In this document: piece after piece, positions 1 through 8,196 of the stretch
Numbering within the stretch: the first letter of the stretch is position 1
Layout: the number at the start of each line of letters is the position of its first letter
Source of the DNA: Bacteroidota bacterium
GTDB lineage: Bacteria > Bacteroidota > Bacteroidia > Flavobacteriales_D > Crocinitomicaceae
Reading direction: 5' to 3'
Length of the DNA stretch: 64,000 nucleotides
Assembly: GCA_006226425.1 (NCBI GenBank)
Contig: SBGX01000006.1
Coordinates: forward strand, 124,001-188,000
Made by a program: the position numbers and the translations under genes
Notes under the pieces: model-generated
Seen by the model: only the letters and a program-made list of their open reading frames with translations
Databases searched by the model: none
What the model was told of the DNA's origin: nothing

Positions 1-157
1 TCATACGCACTATAAGAAAATTGCACGAATTGTTGCTCAGACAGCGAAGGAGTATAACCTGCCATACATCAGTCAAAAAACCTTTTGGCAGGCATTGAGA
101 GAGCATACCAGAATGTTAAAGAACCTGGGGAGATACGATTTGGCTCCTGGAATTTAA
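1..157 (+). CDS. Fatty acid desaturase, C-terminal end (truncated by window edge)
   Basis: Reading from base 2 gives 51 residues and a stop at 155-157. The fragment begins HTHYKKIARIVAQTAKEY and continues with a Trp/Phe-rich segment and a basic tail. This matches the C-terminus of bacterial membrane fatty acid (linoleoyl-CoA type) desaturases, in which a late HxHY segment precedes a helix and a final 'LKNLG' stretch. Those enzymes introduce double bonds into membrane acyl chains with a di-iron centre held by three His boxes. The earlier His boxes lie outside the window, so the assignment rests on the tail alone. The next gene begins 5 bases after the stop, so the two are probably co-transcribed. 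Confidence 0.6.
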   Translation, partial: HTHYKKIARIVAQTAKEYNLPYISQKTFWQALREHTRMLKNLGRYDLAPGI

Positions 158-162
158 TCGTT

Positions 163-516
163 GTGAATCTCGAGGAATACAGAGATTATTGCCTTTCTTT
201 TAATGGGGTTACCGAGGGTTTTCCTTTTGATAGCCAAACACTTGTGTTCAAGGTTGGCGGTAAGATGTTTGCCTTGTGTGATGTAGATCTGTTTGATGGA
301 ATCAACCTGAAATGTGACCCGGACCGCGCCCTGGAGCTCAGAGAAAGCCATCAGGGGATTCGCGGGGGATATCACATGAATAAACGTCACTGGAACACCG
401 TAGAAACAAATAGCGATGTGGATGACGAGTTGATCAGGGAACTGACCAAACATTCGTATGAACTTATCTATGCATCTCTCCCAAAAAAAATAAGAGATGA
501 GCTACAGGCTGGATAA
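163..516 (+). CDS. MmcQ/YjbR family protein
   Basis: 117-residue protein of the MmcQ/YjbR (DUF419) family, small proteins with a CyaY-like double-wing fold often annotated as DNA-binding; their exact role is not established. The sequence has the family signs: an N-terminal NLEEYRDYCLSF helix, 'GVTEGFPFD', a 'LVFKVGGKMFAL' strand pair and a late 'HMNKRHWNTV' segment. The GTG at 163 is chosen because family members begin with M-N-x-E-E-[FY]. An ATG 26 codons upstream would read through the end of the desaturase gene. The stop overlaps the next gene by 20 bases. Confidence 0.8.
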   Translation: MNLEEYRDYCLSFNGVTEGFPFDSQTLVFKVGGKMFALCDVDLFDGINLKCDPDRALELRESHQGIRGGYHMNKRHWNTVETNSDVDDELIRELTKHSYELIYASLPKKIRDELQAG

Positions 517-865
517 ATATGCCTGGTCCGTGAGACTAGCCAAAACCAGGTCAATCGCCAATACCCTGATTAGCAAAGGGAAAATCCGTTTGAATGGGGA
601 AGAATGTAAGTCTTCCAAAGATGTCAAGGTGGGAGATATTATTTCCGTTCAGAAAAACAACGCAGTATTCGAGTATAAAGTCCTGGATTTATTAGATCGA
701 AGAGTAGGGGCCAAGCTAGTAGAACAATATCTGAAAGACATCACGGATCCTCTTGAATTGGAAAAGTACCGGGAGTATCAATTGGCTCAAAAGAGCTATC
801 GTCCGCAAGGGGGTAAACCTAATAAAAAGGACCGTCGGGAATTAGATGATTTCCTGGATTGGTGA
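497..865 (+). CDS. S4-domain RNA-binding protein, Hsp15 (HslR) like
   Basis: 122 residues. Residues 3-60 form an S4 RNA-binding domain: RLDKYAWSVRLAKTRSIA, then 'KGKIRLNGEECKSSKDVKVGD'. A basic C-terminal tail follows, ending in KKDRRELDDFLDW. This layout matches Hsp15/HslR, which binds the 50S subunit carrying a stranded peptidyl-tRNA and helps recycle it; the role here is inferred from the family. The ATG lies inside the end of the YjbR gene, so translation is probably coupled. The stop is 3 bases from the stop of the convergent acyltransferase gene. Confidence 0.8.
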   Translation: MSYRLDKYAWSVRLAKTRSIANTLISKGKIRLNGEECKSSKDVKVGDIISVQKNNAVFEYKVLDLLDRRVGAKLVEQYLKDITDPLELEKYREYQLAQKSYRPQGGKPNKKDRRELDDFLDW

Positions 866-868
866 GTC

Positions 869-1939
869 CTAGGCTTTCTTTCCTCCCAGAAATTTAAAAT
901 CAAAGTGATTGATAAATGTCGCATGTTTGTGACTCATACTCGGTTTTTCGATCAGGAACCAACTCAGCAGGGAAACGGCTGTAGTGATGGCAACAATCAA
1001 GCTTAGGAAAAGGGGATAATTCTCATTTAAACCGTAATAGCAAAGCAGGTTCAAAATGAGGGTTCCATAGATATAGACCCCGTAAGAAATGTCTGTTTTG
1101 GTGTTGATTTTTCGAAAGGGAACCACACTGGAAAGGTAAAAGACGAAATATGTAAATGGGATCGGGCAAAGCATGTAAAAGAAACCAGCAGAATGGTGAT
1201 AAAATTGAACCCCGAGGAAGAGGAACAATAGGATCGCAATCAAAGATCCAATTCCGAGCAAATGAGTAATTGGAATTTTATCACGGAAAATGTAAAAAGT
1301 AGACCCGCAGAAGAAAAAGGTTAACAAGCGGAATCCTGATGTAACCGCACTGTTCGTTGCTAGTGTTTCCGGACTGATGGCGATTTCCCGAATGAGGAAA
1401 AAATAACTCACCAGGAACAAAATGACCCAGACAATTTTTTTATTGAGCAAACGAAAAACGCCAACTGCAGCAACGATCAGGTAGGCTTTTAATTCCCAGG
1501 GAAGTGTCCAAAGTGCTGAGTTGATATTAGCATTGTGTCCCAGGTCTCCTACATTCGTGTCACGAATCAACAGAAGAAGGGAGTTTGAATAGATATAATG
1601 CCAGTCAAAATTGATCCCGATCAGCAATGGAACACCAATACCGGTGAGAATCAAACAAACCCAAAAAGCCGGGTAAATACGCAGAAAGCGGTGCCAGAGA
1701 AAACGAACCAAATTATCCAGTCGATCGTAACTCGCAACGATCAAAAATCCACTCAAACAAAAGAAAAGGTCAACCGGAAAACGTCCCAACGCAATTTGGT
1801 TGTTTGTCAGGATAATCAAAGGATCCTCCCCAAAGCCACCATAGGGAATGGAGTGTCCTACTACAACCAACCAGGCACTTACGAGTCTCAGAAAACCAAT
1901 ACTGTTTTTGGATTTTAATAGATCGGCTAGTGTTCTCAT
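869..1939 (-). CDS. Acyltransferase family 3 (OafA/YrhL-like) membrane protein
   Basis: Integral membrane acyltransferase of the acyltransferase_3 family, which transfers acetyl or other acyl groups to cell-surface sugars. From the ATG at 1939 it is 356 residues with about ten hydrophobic helices. The N-terminus carries the family signature 'NSIGFLRLVSAWLVVVGHS', including the conserved His of 'GHS', followed by 'FPVDLFFCLSGFLI' and an 'RFLWHRFLRIYPAFW' loop. The frame extends to an ATG at 2005, but the 22 extra residues are not family-like, so the internal ATG is preferred. It follows ung on the same strand. The acceptor molecule cannot be told from the sequence. Confidence 0.8.
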   Translation of the reverse strand: MRTLADLLKSKNSIGFLRLVSAWLVVVGHSIPYGGFGEDPLIILTNNQIALGRFPVDLFFCLSGFLIVASYDRLDNLVRFLWHRFLRIYPAFWVCLILTGIGVPLLIGINFDWHYIYSNSLLLLIRDTNVGDLGHNANINSALWTLPWELKAYLIVAAVGVFRLLNKKIVWVILFLVSYFFLIREIAISPETLATNSAVTSGFRLLTFFFCGSTFYIFRDKIPITHLLGIGSLIAILLFLFLGVQFYHHSAGFFYMLCPIPFTYFVFYLSSVVPFRKINTKTDISYGVYIYGTLILNLLCYYGLNENYPLFLSLIVAITTAVSLLSWFLIEKPSMSHKHATFINHFDFKFLGGKKA

Positions 1940-2043
1940 ACGATAGAAAATAGCGAATAGGGCTTCCCACAGCGTGTTTTCGGATTCTATTCGGAATTCC
2001 GGCAAAGATACGTTTTAATTTTAATAGCTTGGATTTTCGCTAC

Positions 2044-2715
2044 TCATTCGATCTTCCAATCAATGGGAGCGAGTCCTTTACTCTCAAGAAATTGATTGGT
2101 CCTGGAGAAGTGTTTGCAACCAAAAAAACCACCTCGCGCCAAAGGGGAGGGGTGAGGAGCACTCAGAATGACGTGTTTGTTTTGGTCGATCAGCGGTGTT
2201 TTTGATCTGGCAAAATTCCCCCACAGGAGGAAAACCAGGTGATCTTTTTCGTCTGAAATACGCTGAATAACATGGTCTGTAAACAGTTCCCAACCTTTCC
2301 GTTGATGAGATCCGGCGCTACGGGCACGTACGGTAAGCGTTGCGTTTAGGAGTAACACCCCCTGGTCGGCCCAGGGCTCCAGGTTTCCACTTGTTGGAAT
2401 AGGGATGTTCAGGTCATCCTGGATTTCTTTGAAAATGTTGTTTAGAGAAGGAGGTTTTTGAATGCCATCACTTACCGAAAAACAGAGCCCATTGGCTTGT
2501 CCGGGACCATGATAGGGGTCCTGTCCGAGGATAACTACCTTGACCTCTTCAACGGGAGTTCGATCAAAACAGGCGAAAATTTTCTTTCCTGGAGGGTAAA
2601 TTGTATAATGTTTTTTTTCTTCCACCAGGAATTGTCGAAGCTCTTGAAAATAGCCTTTTTCGAATTCTGTCGCCAGTAGCTTTTTCCAGCTCGGATGAAT
2701 TTGAACCTCTTTCAT
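2044..2715 (-). CDS. ung: Uracil-DNA glycosylase
   Basis: 223-residue family 1 uracil-DNA glycosylase. It removes uracil from DNA, starting base excision repair in the cytoplasm. All hallmarks are present: 'GQDPYHG' with the catalytic Asp at residue 66, the 'GVLLLNATLTV' segment with the uracil-binding Asn (119-129), and 'HPSPLA' with the catalytic His at 188. Length is normal. The gene starts 6 bases after the stop of the helicase gene, so both are probably on one transcript from the promoter near 6154-6184. Confidence 0.97.
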   Translation of the reverse strand: MKEVQIHPSWKKLLATEFEKGYFQELRQFLVEEKKHYTIYPPGKKIFACFDRTPVEEVKVVILGQDPYHGPGQANGLCFSVSDGIQKPPSLNNIFKEIQDDLNIPIPTSGNLEPWADQGVLLLNATLTVRARSAGSHQRKGWELFTDHVIQRISDEKDHLVFLLWGNFARSKTPLIDQNKHVILSAPHPSPLARGGFFGCKHFSRTNQFLESKGLAPIDWKIE

Positions 2716-2721
2716 ATCGTT

Positions 2722-5700
2722 TTAGATTTTATAGGACAGTTTCCATTTTCGCTCCTTCATGACGCGATGAAAGGTGATTAATTCGGAGCCATCCGGAAAC
2801 AGGAGCTGGGGTTGCATAATTTCCAGTTCACCCCCTGAATTTCTTCCAGAAACGGGGATTCCAAAGGGAAGAAAGGCATCTTCTTCTCGTTGAACCTCCT
2901 GTTGTTCCAGTGCCTGGATATAGCGACGCAATAGATTAACACCATCGTTATTACTAATCCGAAAATCTTCACTTCGAACAGAACAGAAAAAATGGATTTC
3001 CCGAATGGCGCGCGTCAATAAGACATTTAAGCGCTTACTTCCGTGTTCCTGATTGATCGGGCCAAAGCGGAGATGAAACTTTCCAGCTGGGTCTTTGGCA
3101 TAACCCAAACTAATGAGTAATATGTCGCATTCTTCTCCCTGAACTTGCTCTAGCGCCTTGAAAAAGGATCCGTCTCGCTCTGTTTTTTGCTCAAAAGCCG
3201 TCCAAATTTCGGAGGGAACCTGATCCTGGATGCACTTTAATTGTTGCTCTGAAAAAGCGACAATTCCAATTGATTCGGGTTGATGAATGATCTTCTCAAG
3301 TTCTTCTGAAAGGCGTTTGGCTTCACCTACGTTCATTCGGTTTTCGTAAATTCCCCGTGGAACATAGTGGAGTGTTCGGGCTTCTTTACCACTAGAATTC
3401 GGTGCTTCTGGAAAAACGAGGAGCTCATTGTCGTAAAAGTGACGATTGGAAAAAGAAATTAGAGCATTGTGTTTACTTCGATAGTGATGCCTCAAAGGGC
3501 TTTGTTTTAGATAAAAACGGGCCTGATGCAAAAGATCAACGGATTCATAGGCACCACCAAAGTAACTGCTTGGAGCCATTTGCTGTGAGTCACCGGCAAC
3601 AAGTAGGCGCTGCGACCGAAACAAGCTTGAAATGATTTTTGGAAGGGCAAGCTGTGAGGCTTCATCTACAATGAGGCACTCAAATAAGTCAGCTTCTAGT
3701 TCGAAGTTTCTGGAAACCGTAACGGGGGTACATAGAAATACGGGGCAAATTAGCCGAATCCATTCTTGAGCTTCGGAGGCCATGAGTTCTCGGATACTTC
3801 TGTGTTGACGACTCTTGGCGAATTCTTTCACCAGAATCGCTTTCCCGCTACGAAGCCTTTTTTTGAGTTCTTTTTCCTTTTCACTTAGTTGACGTGCCGG
3901 GGTGAGCAATAATTGCTCGAAATATCTGAACCTTGTCGCCGTTTGTTGAATGATTTTAGCTGCGAAATCACCTTGTTCTTTTTCTTGAGAGGAGATGATT
4001 TTATCCAGAGATTGATACAATTGTTTACCATTGAACTCTGCTAGTTCCGGGTAAAGAGAGGAAAACTGAACCCAATGTGATTTGAGGACAATCTGTTCCA
4101 TCTGCTCCTGATCCTTTGATTTGGAGAATAGTTTATAGCTTTCAGGTGATAGCTCTTTAAGGAGCTCCCGATGCTTCCAAAGGTTAGCGAAATTTTCGGA
4201 AATGAAATTGAGTTGTTGGCTGATGCTTTCCTGTTCGTTGAGTTGAAGTGTTCGGGAGAGTTTTTTATGAAACTGCCCTAACGATAAAGATAGTTGAATG
4301 AGTTTGTTTTTTTCTCCTTCTGATAACTCCATAATGTCATTCAATTCATTACTTTCCCAGGAGTTTATTTTTTCCAGGACATAAGAAACAAGGCTTAATT
4401 CTGTGTCGGGATCTTCAACACCAATGGAGCGGAGTTTTTGCCGGAGTTCGATAAAATCTCGTTCTTGTTCGAGGCAATGCTCGAGGTGATCCAGCGCTTT
4501 TTGGGCCAGGATATTTTCCCCGCGGTAAAGTGCTTTGATTTGTTTCTCGATCCGCTTTCTGACAAACCAATTCTTGTGTTGAAGTTGTATTTTCCAGCTT
4601 TGAAGTTCTGTTGCTGAGGGTGTTTTTTTCCATCTCTTTTTCTCTTCATCCAGCAACTTAAATGATTCCTGGGCATGGAGGTATTTTTTACGGAGATTTT
4701 GGAAGCGTTTCAGTTTGCTTTTGTCGTTGAATAGGTCAAAATATTTTTTTCCAGATTCTACTTCGAGCAAATGCACCCGTGCGGCCTTTTTCATGGCAGA
4801 TTCCAGGTCCTGCAGGTTTACAATGTTCAGCTCGGAACAGATCTTGTGATGTTGGGTACGTAGCTGCTCAACCTGCTCGTCCAGATGATCGAAATATTGT
4901 AGGGAAGATTGTGGAACGAGGGAGCATAATTGTGAAATAGTGTTTCCGTGCTCAAAGAGAGGAGTTAATTTTTCTCGGATTTCCTGCCAGGAGTCTATTT
5001 CGGGTACCTGGCTGACAAAGCTGATGTTTTGATATGTTTTGCTTTGCGCAAAAGATTGAAGGTCATGAAGTGGATAATATTGAAGAAGTTTGACATTCCT
5101 AAGTCGTTCAAAACGAAGTTGGAGATGTTGTTCCAGACTCTGGCTTAAGGATAGGTGATTTTGTGAGGGAGCATCATGCTGTTCAAAAAAGGTCCAGGAA
5201 GACTTCAAATGTCGAATAAACTCACTGTTCGATTGTTGGGAATGTGAAAGGAAAAGCAAGTGATGCAAATCAACCGAGCGAAGTTTTTGAACAAGTACAT
5301 CCAGAGCGGTCTTCTTTTCGGAAACAAACAGATGAGGCTTGTTTGAGAATAGTAATTTGGCAAGCAAATTGGCGAGTGTTTGGCTTTTACCTGTTCCTGG
5401 AGGACCTTGTACCACAAGGTCTTTATCCTGGAACAACGAAAAAATCTGTTCCTGATCGCTATCAGAGTAAAAACACTTATCTGGAACAAGTTCGAGAGGT
5501 GGTACTACCTCTGTTTCATTTGGAGAGCCGAGGAGAAGATTGATCAATCTTCCGGGATTTTCCTTTTGAGAAATTAGTTCCAGATCGCGTAAGATTTCAA
5601 AGCGATGATGATGAAAGTTTCCAAGCTTCGGAGCGGAAATGATATTGATTTGAAAATCATGTCGCTTCAAAAAAGCAATAAAATCGTCCTCCTGATCCGC

Positions 5701-6138
5701 CAGGCTCAGTTGGGGGTCCGGAAGATAATCCAGTTGATACTCCTTTTTGAGAATATTGATCAAGAAAGGGTTGATAATAGCTTCTTCCCATTGAAGCGAA
5801 AAGGAATAGCTTTGTTTGACCTTATTCTTTTTTGCCCGGACCGGAACAAGGAACAAAGGGCTTTGAATGTGCTTCTGTCTAAACTCCCATTCGATGAGTT
5901 TTGGAGCCAGACAAAGTGAATGTACATCCGACTGTCTTTTAAGTTGAAGCGCAATTTTATAGACCTGATGCAGTCTTCCTGAAAATGCAAGTTCGATTTC
6001 ATTTAAATCTTGAGAAACATGATCCAGGACTACACATGATCTGGAATCTTCCGGTAAATGTATGAGGGGGTCCGTAAAAGAAACCCGGGTCAAATCCGAG
6101 ATGAAGTCATCCAGTTGATATGTGTGAGAAACAGACAC
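2722..6138 (-). CDS. Superfamily 1 DNA/RNA helicase, UPF1/DNA2-like
   Basis: Large AAA-type helicase, 1138 residues from the GTG at 6138. Motifs (numbered from the longer ATG frame at 6195) are: I 'GPPGTGKSQT' 264-273, II 'DEAS' 844-847, III 'GDSQQMAPS' 868-876, IV 'YRSKHN' 905-910, V 'EQVQGEECDILLIS' 1016-1029 and VI 'NVLLTRAIRE' 1057-1066. The order and sequences fit SF1B UPF1-like enzymes. About 560 residues, rich in charged coiled coil, lie between motifs I and II. The N-terminus has the 'LFLVPVR' element seen in DUF4011-type helicases. There is no C-terminal nuclease domain. The GTG is chosen because a TTTG-N19-TAACTTCG promoter lies 15 bases before it; the longer frame's first 19 residues would overlap that promoter. 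The role is unknown; adjacency to ung hints at DNA repair. Confidence 0.85.
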   Translation of the reverse strand: MSVSHTYQLDDFISDLTRVSFTDPLIHLPEDSRSCVVLDHVSQDLNEIELAFSGRLHQVYKIALQLKRQSDVHSLCLAPKLIEWEFRQKHIQSPLFLVPVRAKKNKVKQSYSFSLQWEEAIINPFLINILKKEYQLDYLPDPQLSLADQEDDFIAFLKRHDFQINIISAPKLGNFHHHRFEILRDLELISQKENPGRLINLLLGSPNETEVVPPLELVPDKCFYSDSDQEQIFSLFQDKDLVVQGPPGTGKSQTLANLLAKLLFSNKPHLFVSEKKTALDVLVQKLRSVDLHHLLFLSHSQQSNSEFIRHLKSSWTFFEQHDAPSQNHLSLSQSLEQHLQLRFERLRNVKLLQYYPLHDLQSFAQSKTYQNISFVSQVPEIDSWQEIREKLTPLFEHGNTISQLCSLVPQSSLQYFDHLDEQVEQLRTQHHKICSELNIVNLQDLESAMKKAARVHLLEVESGKKYFDLFNDKSKLKRFQNLRKKYLHAQESFKLLDEEKKRWKKTPSATELQSWKIQLQHKNWFVRKRIEKQIKALYRGENILAQKALDHLEHCLEQERDFIELRQKLRSIGVEDPDTELSLVSYVLEKINSWESNELNDIMELSEGEKNKLIQLSLSLGQFHKKLSRTLQLNEQESISQQLNFISENFANLWKHRELLKELSPESYKLFSKSKDQEQMEQIVLKSHWVQFSSLYPELAEFNGKQLYQSLDKIISSQEKEQGDFAAKIIQQTATRFRYFEQLLLTPARQLSEKEKELKKRLRSGKAILVKEFAKSRQHRSIRELMASEAQEWIRLICPVFLCTPVTVSRNFELEADLFECLIVDEASQLALPKIISSLFRSQRLLVAGDSQQMAPSSYFGGAYESVDLLHQARFYLKQSPLRHHYRSKHNALISFSNRHFYDNELLVFPEAPNSSGKEARTLHYVPRGIYENRMNVGEAKRLSEELEKIIHQPESIGIVAFSEQQLKCIQDQVPSEIWTAFEQKTERDGSFFKALEQVQGEECDILLISLGYAKDPAGKFHLRFGPINQEHGSKRLNVLLTRAIREIHFFCSVRSEDFRISNNDGVNLLRRYIQALEQQEVQREEDAFLPFGIPVSGRNSGGELEIMQPQLLFPDGSELITFHRVMKERKWKLSYKI

Positions 6139-6153
6139 TTGCGAACAAAGACA

Positions 6154-6184
6154 CGAAGTTAAGGCAATAATCGTGATAATCAAA
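6154..6184 (-). promoter_or_regulatory. Promoter of the helicase-ung operon
   Basis: On the minus strand TTTG (6184-6181), a 19-base spacer and TAACTTCG (6161-6154) match the Bacteroidota sigma-ABfrA-type pattern TTTG-N19-TAnnTTTG with one mismatch. The element lies 15 bases upstream of the GTG at 6138 and so decides the start of the helicase gene. Confidence 0.6.
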
Positions 6185-6229
6185 CGACAAACCAAGAATA
6201 AGAAGCCCCTAAAATCAGGGGGAATTTCA

Positions 6230-6237
6230 TATCTTTA
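6230..6237 (+). promoter_or_regulatory. Probable -7 element of the metB-like gene
   Basis: TATCTTTA, one base from the Bacteroidota -7 box TAnnTTTG, lies 17 bases before the ATG at 6255. There is no clear -33 TTG. An inverted repeat CCCCT-N6-AGGGG (6206-6221) occupies the spacer region and could be an operator. Confidence 0.45.
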
Positions 6238-6254
6238 CCAGTAAACACGGGAAC

Positions 6255-7394
6255 ATGAAATTCGGAACAAAAGCAATTCACGCAGGGGTTCACCCGGATG
6301 AGGCCACAGGGGCGATCATGACCCCGATTTATCAGACATCAACCTATGTTCAGAAGGGGGTTGGAAATCACAAGGGATATGAATATTCCAGAACGTTAAA
6401 TCCGACCAGACATGCGTTAGAGAAAAACCTTGCAGCGATTGAAAATGGAAAATATGGAGCTTGTTTTGGTTCTGGAATGGCAGCGATTGACTGCGTGATT
6501 AAAATGCTGAATCCTGGGGATGAGGTTATTTCTACCAATGATCTTTATGGGGGAAGCTATCGAATTTTTAAAACAATCTTTGAAAAATACGGGATTAAGT
6601 TCCATTTCGTTGGAATGAGGGACCTGTCTGACGTGGAAGCCCTGGTCAATGAAAACACAAAGCTGTTTTGGGTGGAGACACCGACAAACCCGATGATGAA
6701 TATTTTGGATATAGAGGGGATAGCAGTAATTGCTAAAAAAGCCAATGCACTGCTTTGTGTGGACAATACCTTTGCAACGCCCTACTTGCAAAACCCACTG
6801 GATTTAGGTGCTGATATCGTCATGCACTCCGTTACAAAATACCTGGGTGGACATTCCGATGTGGTCATGGGTGCACTGGTGACTTCCAATGAAGAAATTG
6901 CGAAGGAAATGTATCGTATTCAGAATTCTTCAGGAGCCGTGACTGCACCAATGGATTCTTTCCTGGTTTTGCGTGGCATTAAAACCCTGCACTTGCGTGT
7001 TCAAAGACATTGCGAGAATGGAGAAAAGGTAGTTCGATTTCTTCAGGAGCATCCCAAAATTGATAAAATATACTGGCCAGGTTTGCCAGAACATCCAAAC
7101 CATGAAGTAGCGAAGAAACAAATGCGAGGCTTTGGAGGAATGATTTCTTTCACGATGAAGGGAAACAAAATAGAAGATGCTCATGAGCTGGTTAAAAAAG
7201 TGAAATTGTTTGCCCTGGCAGAGTCATTGGGTGGCGTTGAATCATTAATTGGACACCCGGCGACCATGACGCATGCCTCTATCCCTAAAGAAGAGCGTGA
7301 AAAATCTGGAGTAGTAGATTCCTTAATCCGCTTAAGCGTCGGAATAGAAGACGCAGACGATCTAATTGCTGATTTGGAGCAGGCCCTGGCATAA
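6255..7394 (+). CDS. Trans-sulfuration PLP enzyme (cystathionine gamma-synthase/gamma-lyase family)
   Basis: 379-residue Cys/Met metabolism PLP enzyme. It joins or splits cystathionine, or makes homocysteine from an acylated homoserine, in the cytoplasm. The lysine that binds PLP is in 'HSVTKYLGGHSD' (K195). Also present are 'YEYSRTLNPTRHALE' near 43-57, 'FGSGMAAI' near 71-78, 'VDNTFATP' near 169-176 and the C-terminal 'SLGGVESLIGHPATMTHAS'. MetB, MetC and gamma-lyases share these motifs, so the exact reaction cannot be settled from sequence; names such as metB would be over-precise. The SDR gene follows after 7 bases and is probably co-transcribed. Confidence 0.9.
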   Translation: MKFGTKAIHAGVHPDEATGAIMTPIYQTSTYVQKGVGNHKGYEYSRTLNPTRHALEKNLAAIENGKYGACFGSGMAAIDCVIKMLNPGDEVISTNDLYGGSYRIFKTIFEKYGIKFHFVGMRDLSDVEALVNENTKLFWVETPTNPMMNILDIEGIAVIAKKANALLCVDNTFATPYLQNPLDLGADIVMHSVTKYLGGHSDVVMGALVTSNEEIAKEMYRIQNSSGAVTAPMDSFLVLRGIKTLHLRVQRHCENGEKVVRFLQEHPKIDKIYWPGLPEHPNHEVAKKQMRGFGGMISFTMKGNKIEDAHELVKKVKLFALAESLGGVESLIGHPATMTHASIPKEEREKSGVVDSLIRLSVGIEDADDLIADLEQALA

Positions 7395-7401
7395 ATAAAA
7401 G

Positions 7402-8097
7402 ATGAAAAGAGCGATTATTACCGGTGTATCAAGAGGGCTAGGAAAGGCTCTGGCGGAAACCTGTCTGGATCAGGGGTGGAACGTACTTGGGATTGGGCGA
7501 AGCACAGATATTCAATCAGGGGGCTTTGACTTTGAGGAGAGAGACCTATCGGAGCAGATAGAGTTCAATTTTCTGGATGCTTACCTCGATGGAGCAACAG
7601 AGATTCTACTGATAAATAATGCTGGAATTTTAGGAGAGGTAAGAAGGATTTCAGATCAGGAAGAAACAGATATTCGAAAGGTTTTTGAAGTAAATTTTTT
7701 AGCAGCAGTAGAACTCAGTCATGCTTTGCTGAAAGCACGCCGACCAGAGCAAAAAGTGAGTATTGTCAATATTAGTTCCGGAGCGGGTCGAAGAGCCATT
7801 CCATCGTGGGCGGCCTATGGTTCCTCCAAAGCCGCACTGGATCATTTTTCGCTGATTTTACAAGAGGAAGAGAATGAGAAGGGTTCGAATACCCGGATTC
7901 ACTCGTTGGCTCCCGGAGTTGTCGATACGGGCATGCAAGAGCAGATTAGGAAAGTGTCTCCAGAAGATTTTTCAGCAGTGGATAATTTTCATCAACTCAA
8001 GGAGACGAATTCGCTCCGACAGGCTGAAGATGTTGCGCAAAATCTACTCAAAAGGCTTTCGGACGGCACGCTGGAAGTGGTAGACCGCTTGAGCTAG
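7402..8097 (+). CDS. Short-chain dehydrogenase/reductase (SDR)
   Basis: 231-residue classical SDR with Rossmann fold. It has the dinucleotide-binding 'TGVSRGLG' (7-14), 'NNAG' (72-75), catalytic Ser near 125-126, and the 'YGSSK' pair Tyr139/Lys143. The short length, the 'VNISSGAGRRAIPSWAAY' stretch and the acidic tail resemble sepiapterin-reductase-like and yeast benzil-reductase-like SDRs, which mostly use NADPH. The substrate cannot be deduced. It lies 7 bases behind the trans-sulfuration gene, with no clear link in function. Confidence 0.85.
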   Translation: MKRAIITGVSRGLGKALAETCLDQGWNVLGIGRSTDIQSGGFDFEERDLSEQIEFNFLDAYLDGATEILLINNAGILGEVRRISDQEETDIRKVFEVNFLAAVELSHALLKARRPEQKVSIVNISSGAGRRAIPSWAAYGSSKAALDHFSLILQEEENEKGSNTRIHSLAPGVVDTGMQEQIRKVSPEDFSAVDNFHQLKETNSLRQAEDVAQNLLKRLSDGTLEVVDRLS

Positions 8098-8196
8098 CAC
8101 TTTAATCAATAAAGGCTACAGTTTATCAGAATATCAGGTGTTTGCAGAAAATAATACCAACATTTTAGCTAAATTGCACGTCTTAAACTATAAACC

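Noticed and set aside
5244-5543. Open frames of about 100 codons opposite the helicase gene
   Set aside because: They are shadow frames inside a clear conserved gene, with no homology-like motifs or promoter.
2722-6138. The helicase as part of a defence system
   Set aside because: No nuclease, methyltransferase or other defence gene is adjacent; its partner is ung.
6139-6195. A 19-residue hydrophobic N-terminus with Cys on the helicase frame, looking like a lipoprotein signal
   Set aside because: It overlaps a consensus promoter (6154-6184), and a cytoplasmic helicase would not be exported. The GTG at 6138 is the better start.
6206-6254. Hairpin CCCCT-N6-AGGGG before the trans-sulfuration gene as a SAM riboswitch or terminator
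   Set aside because: The stem is only 5 bp, it lies upstream of the -7 box and has no T-run. The leader after the promoter is too short for a riboswitch.
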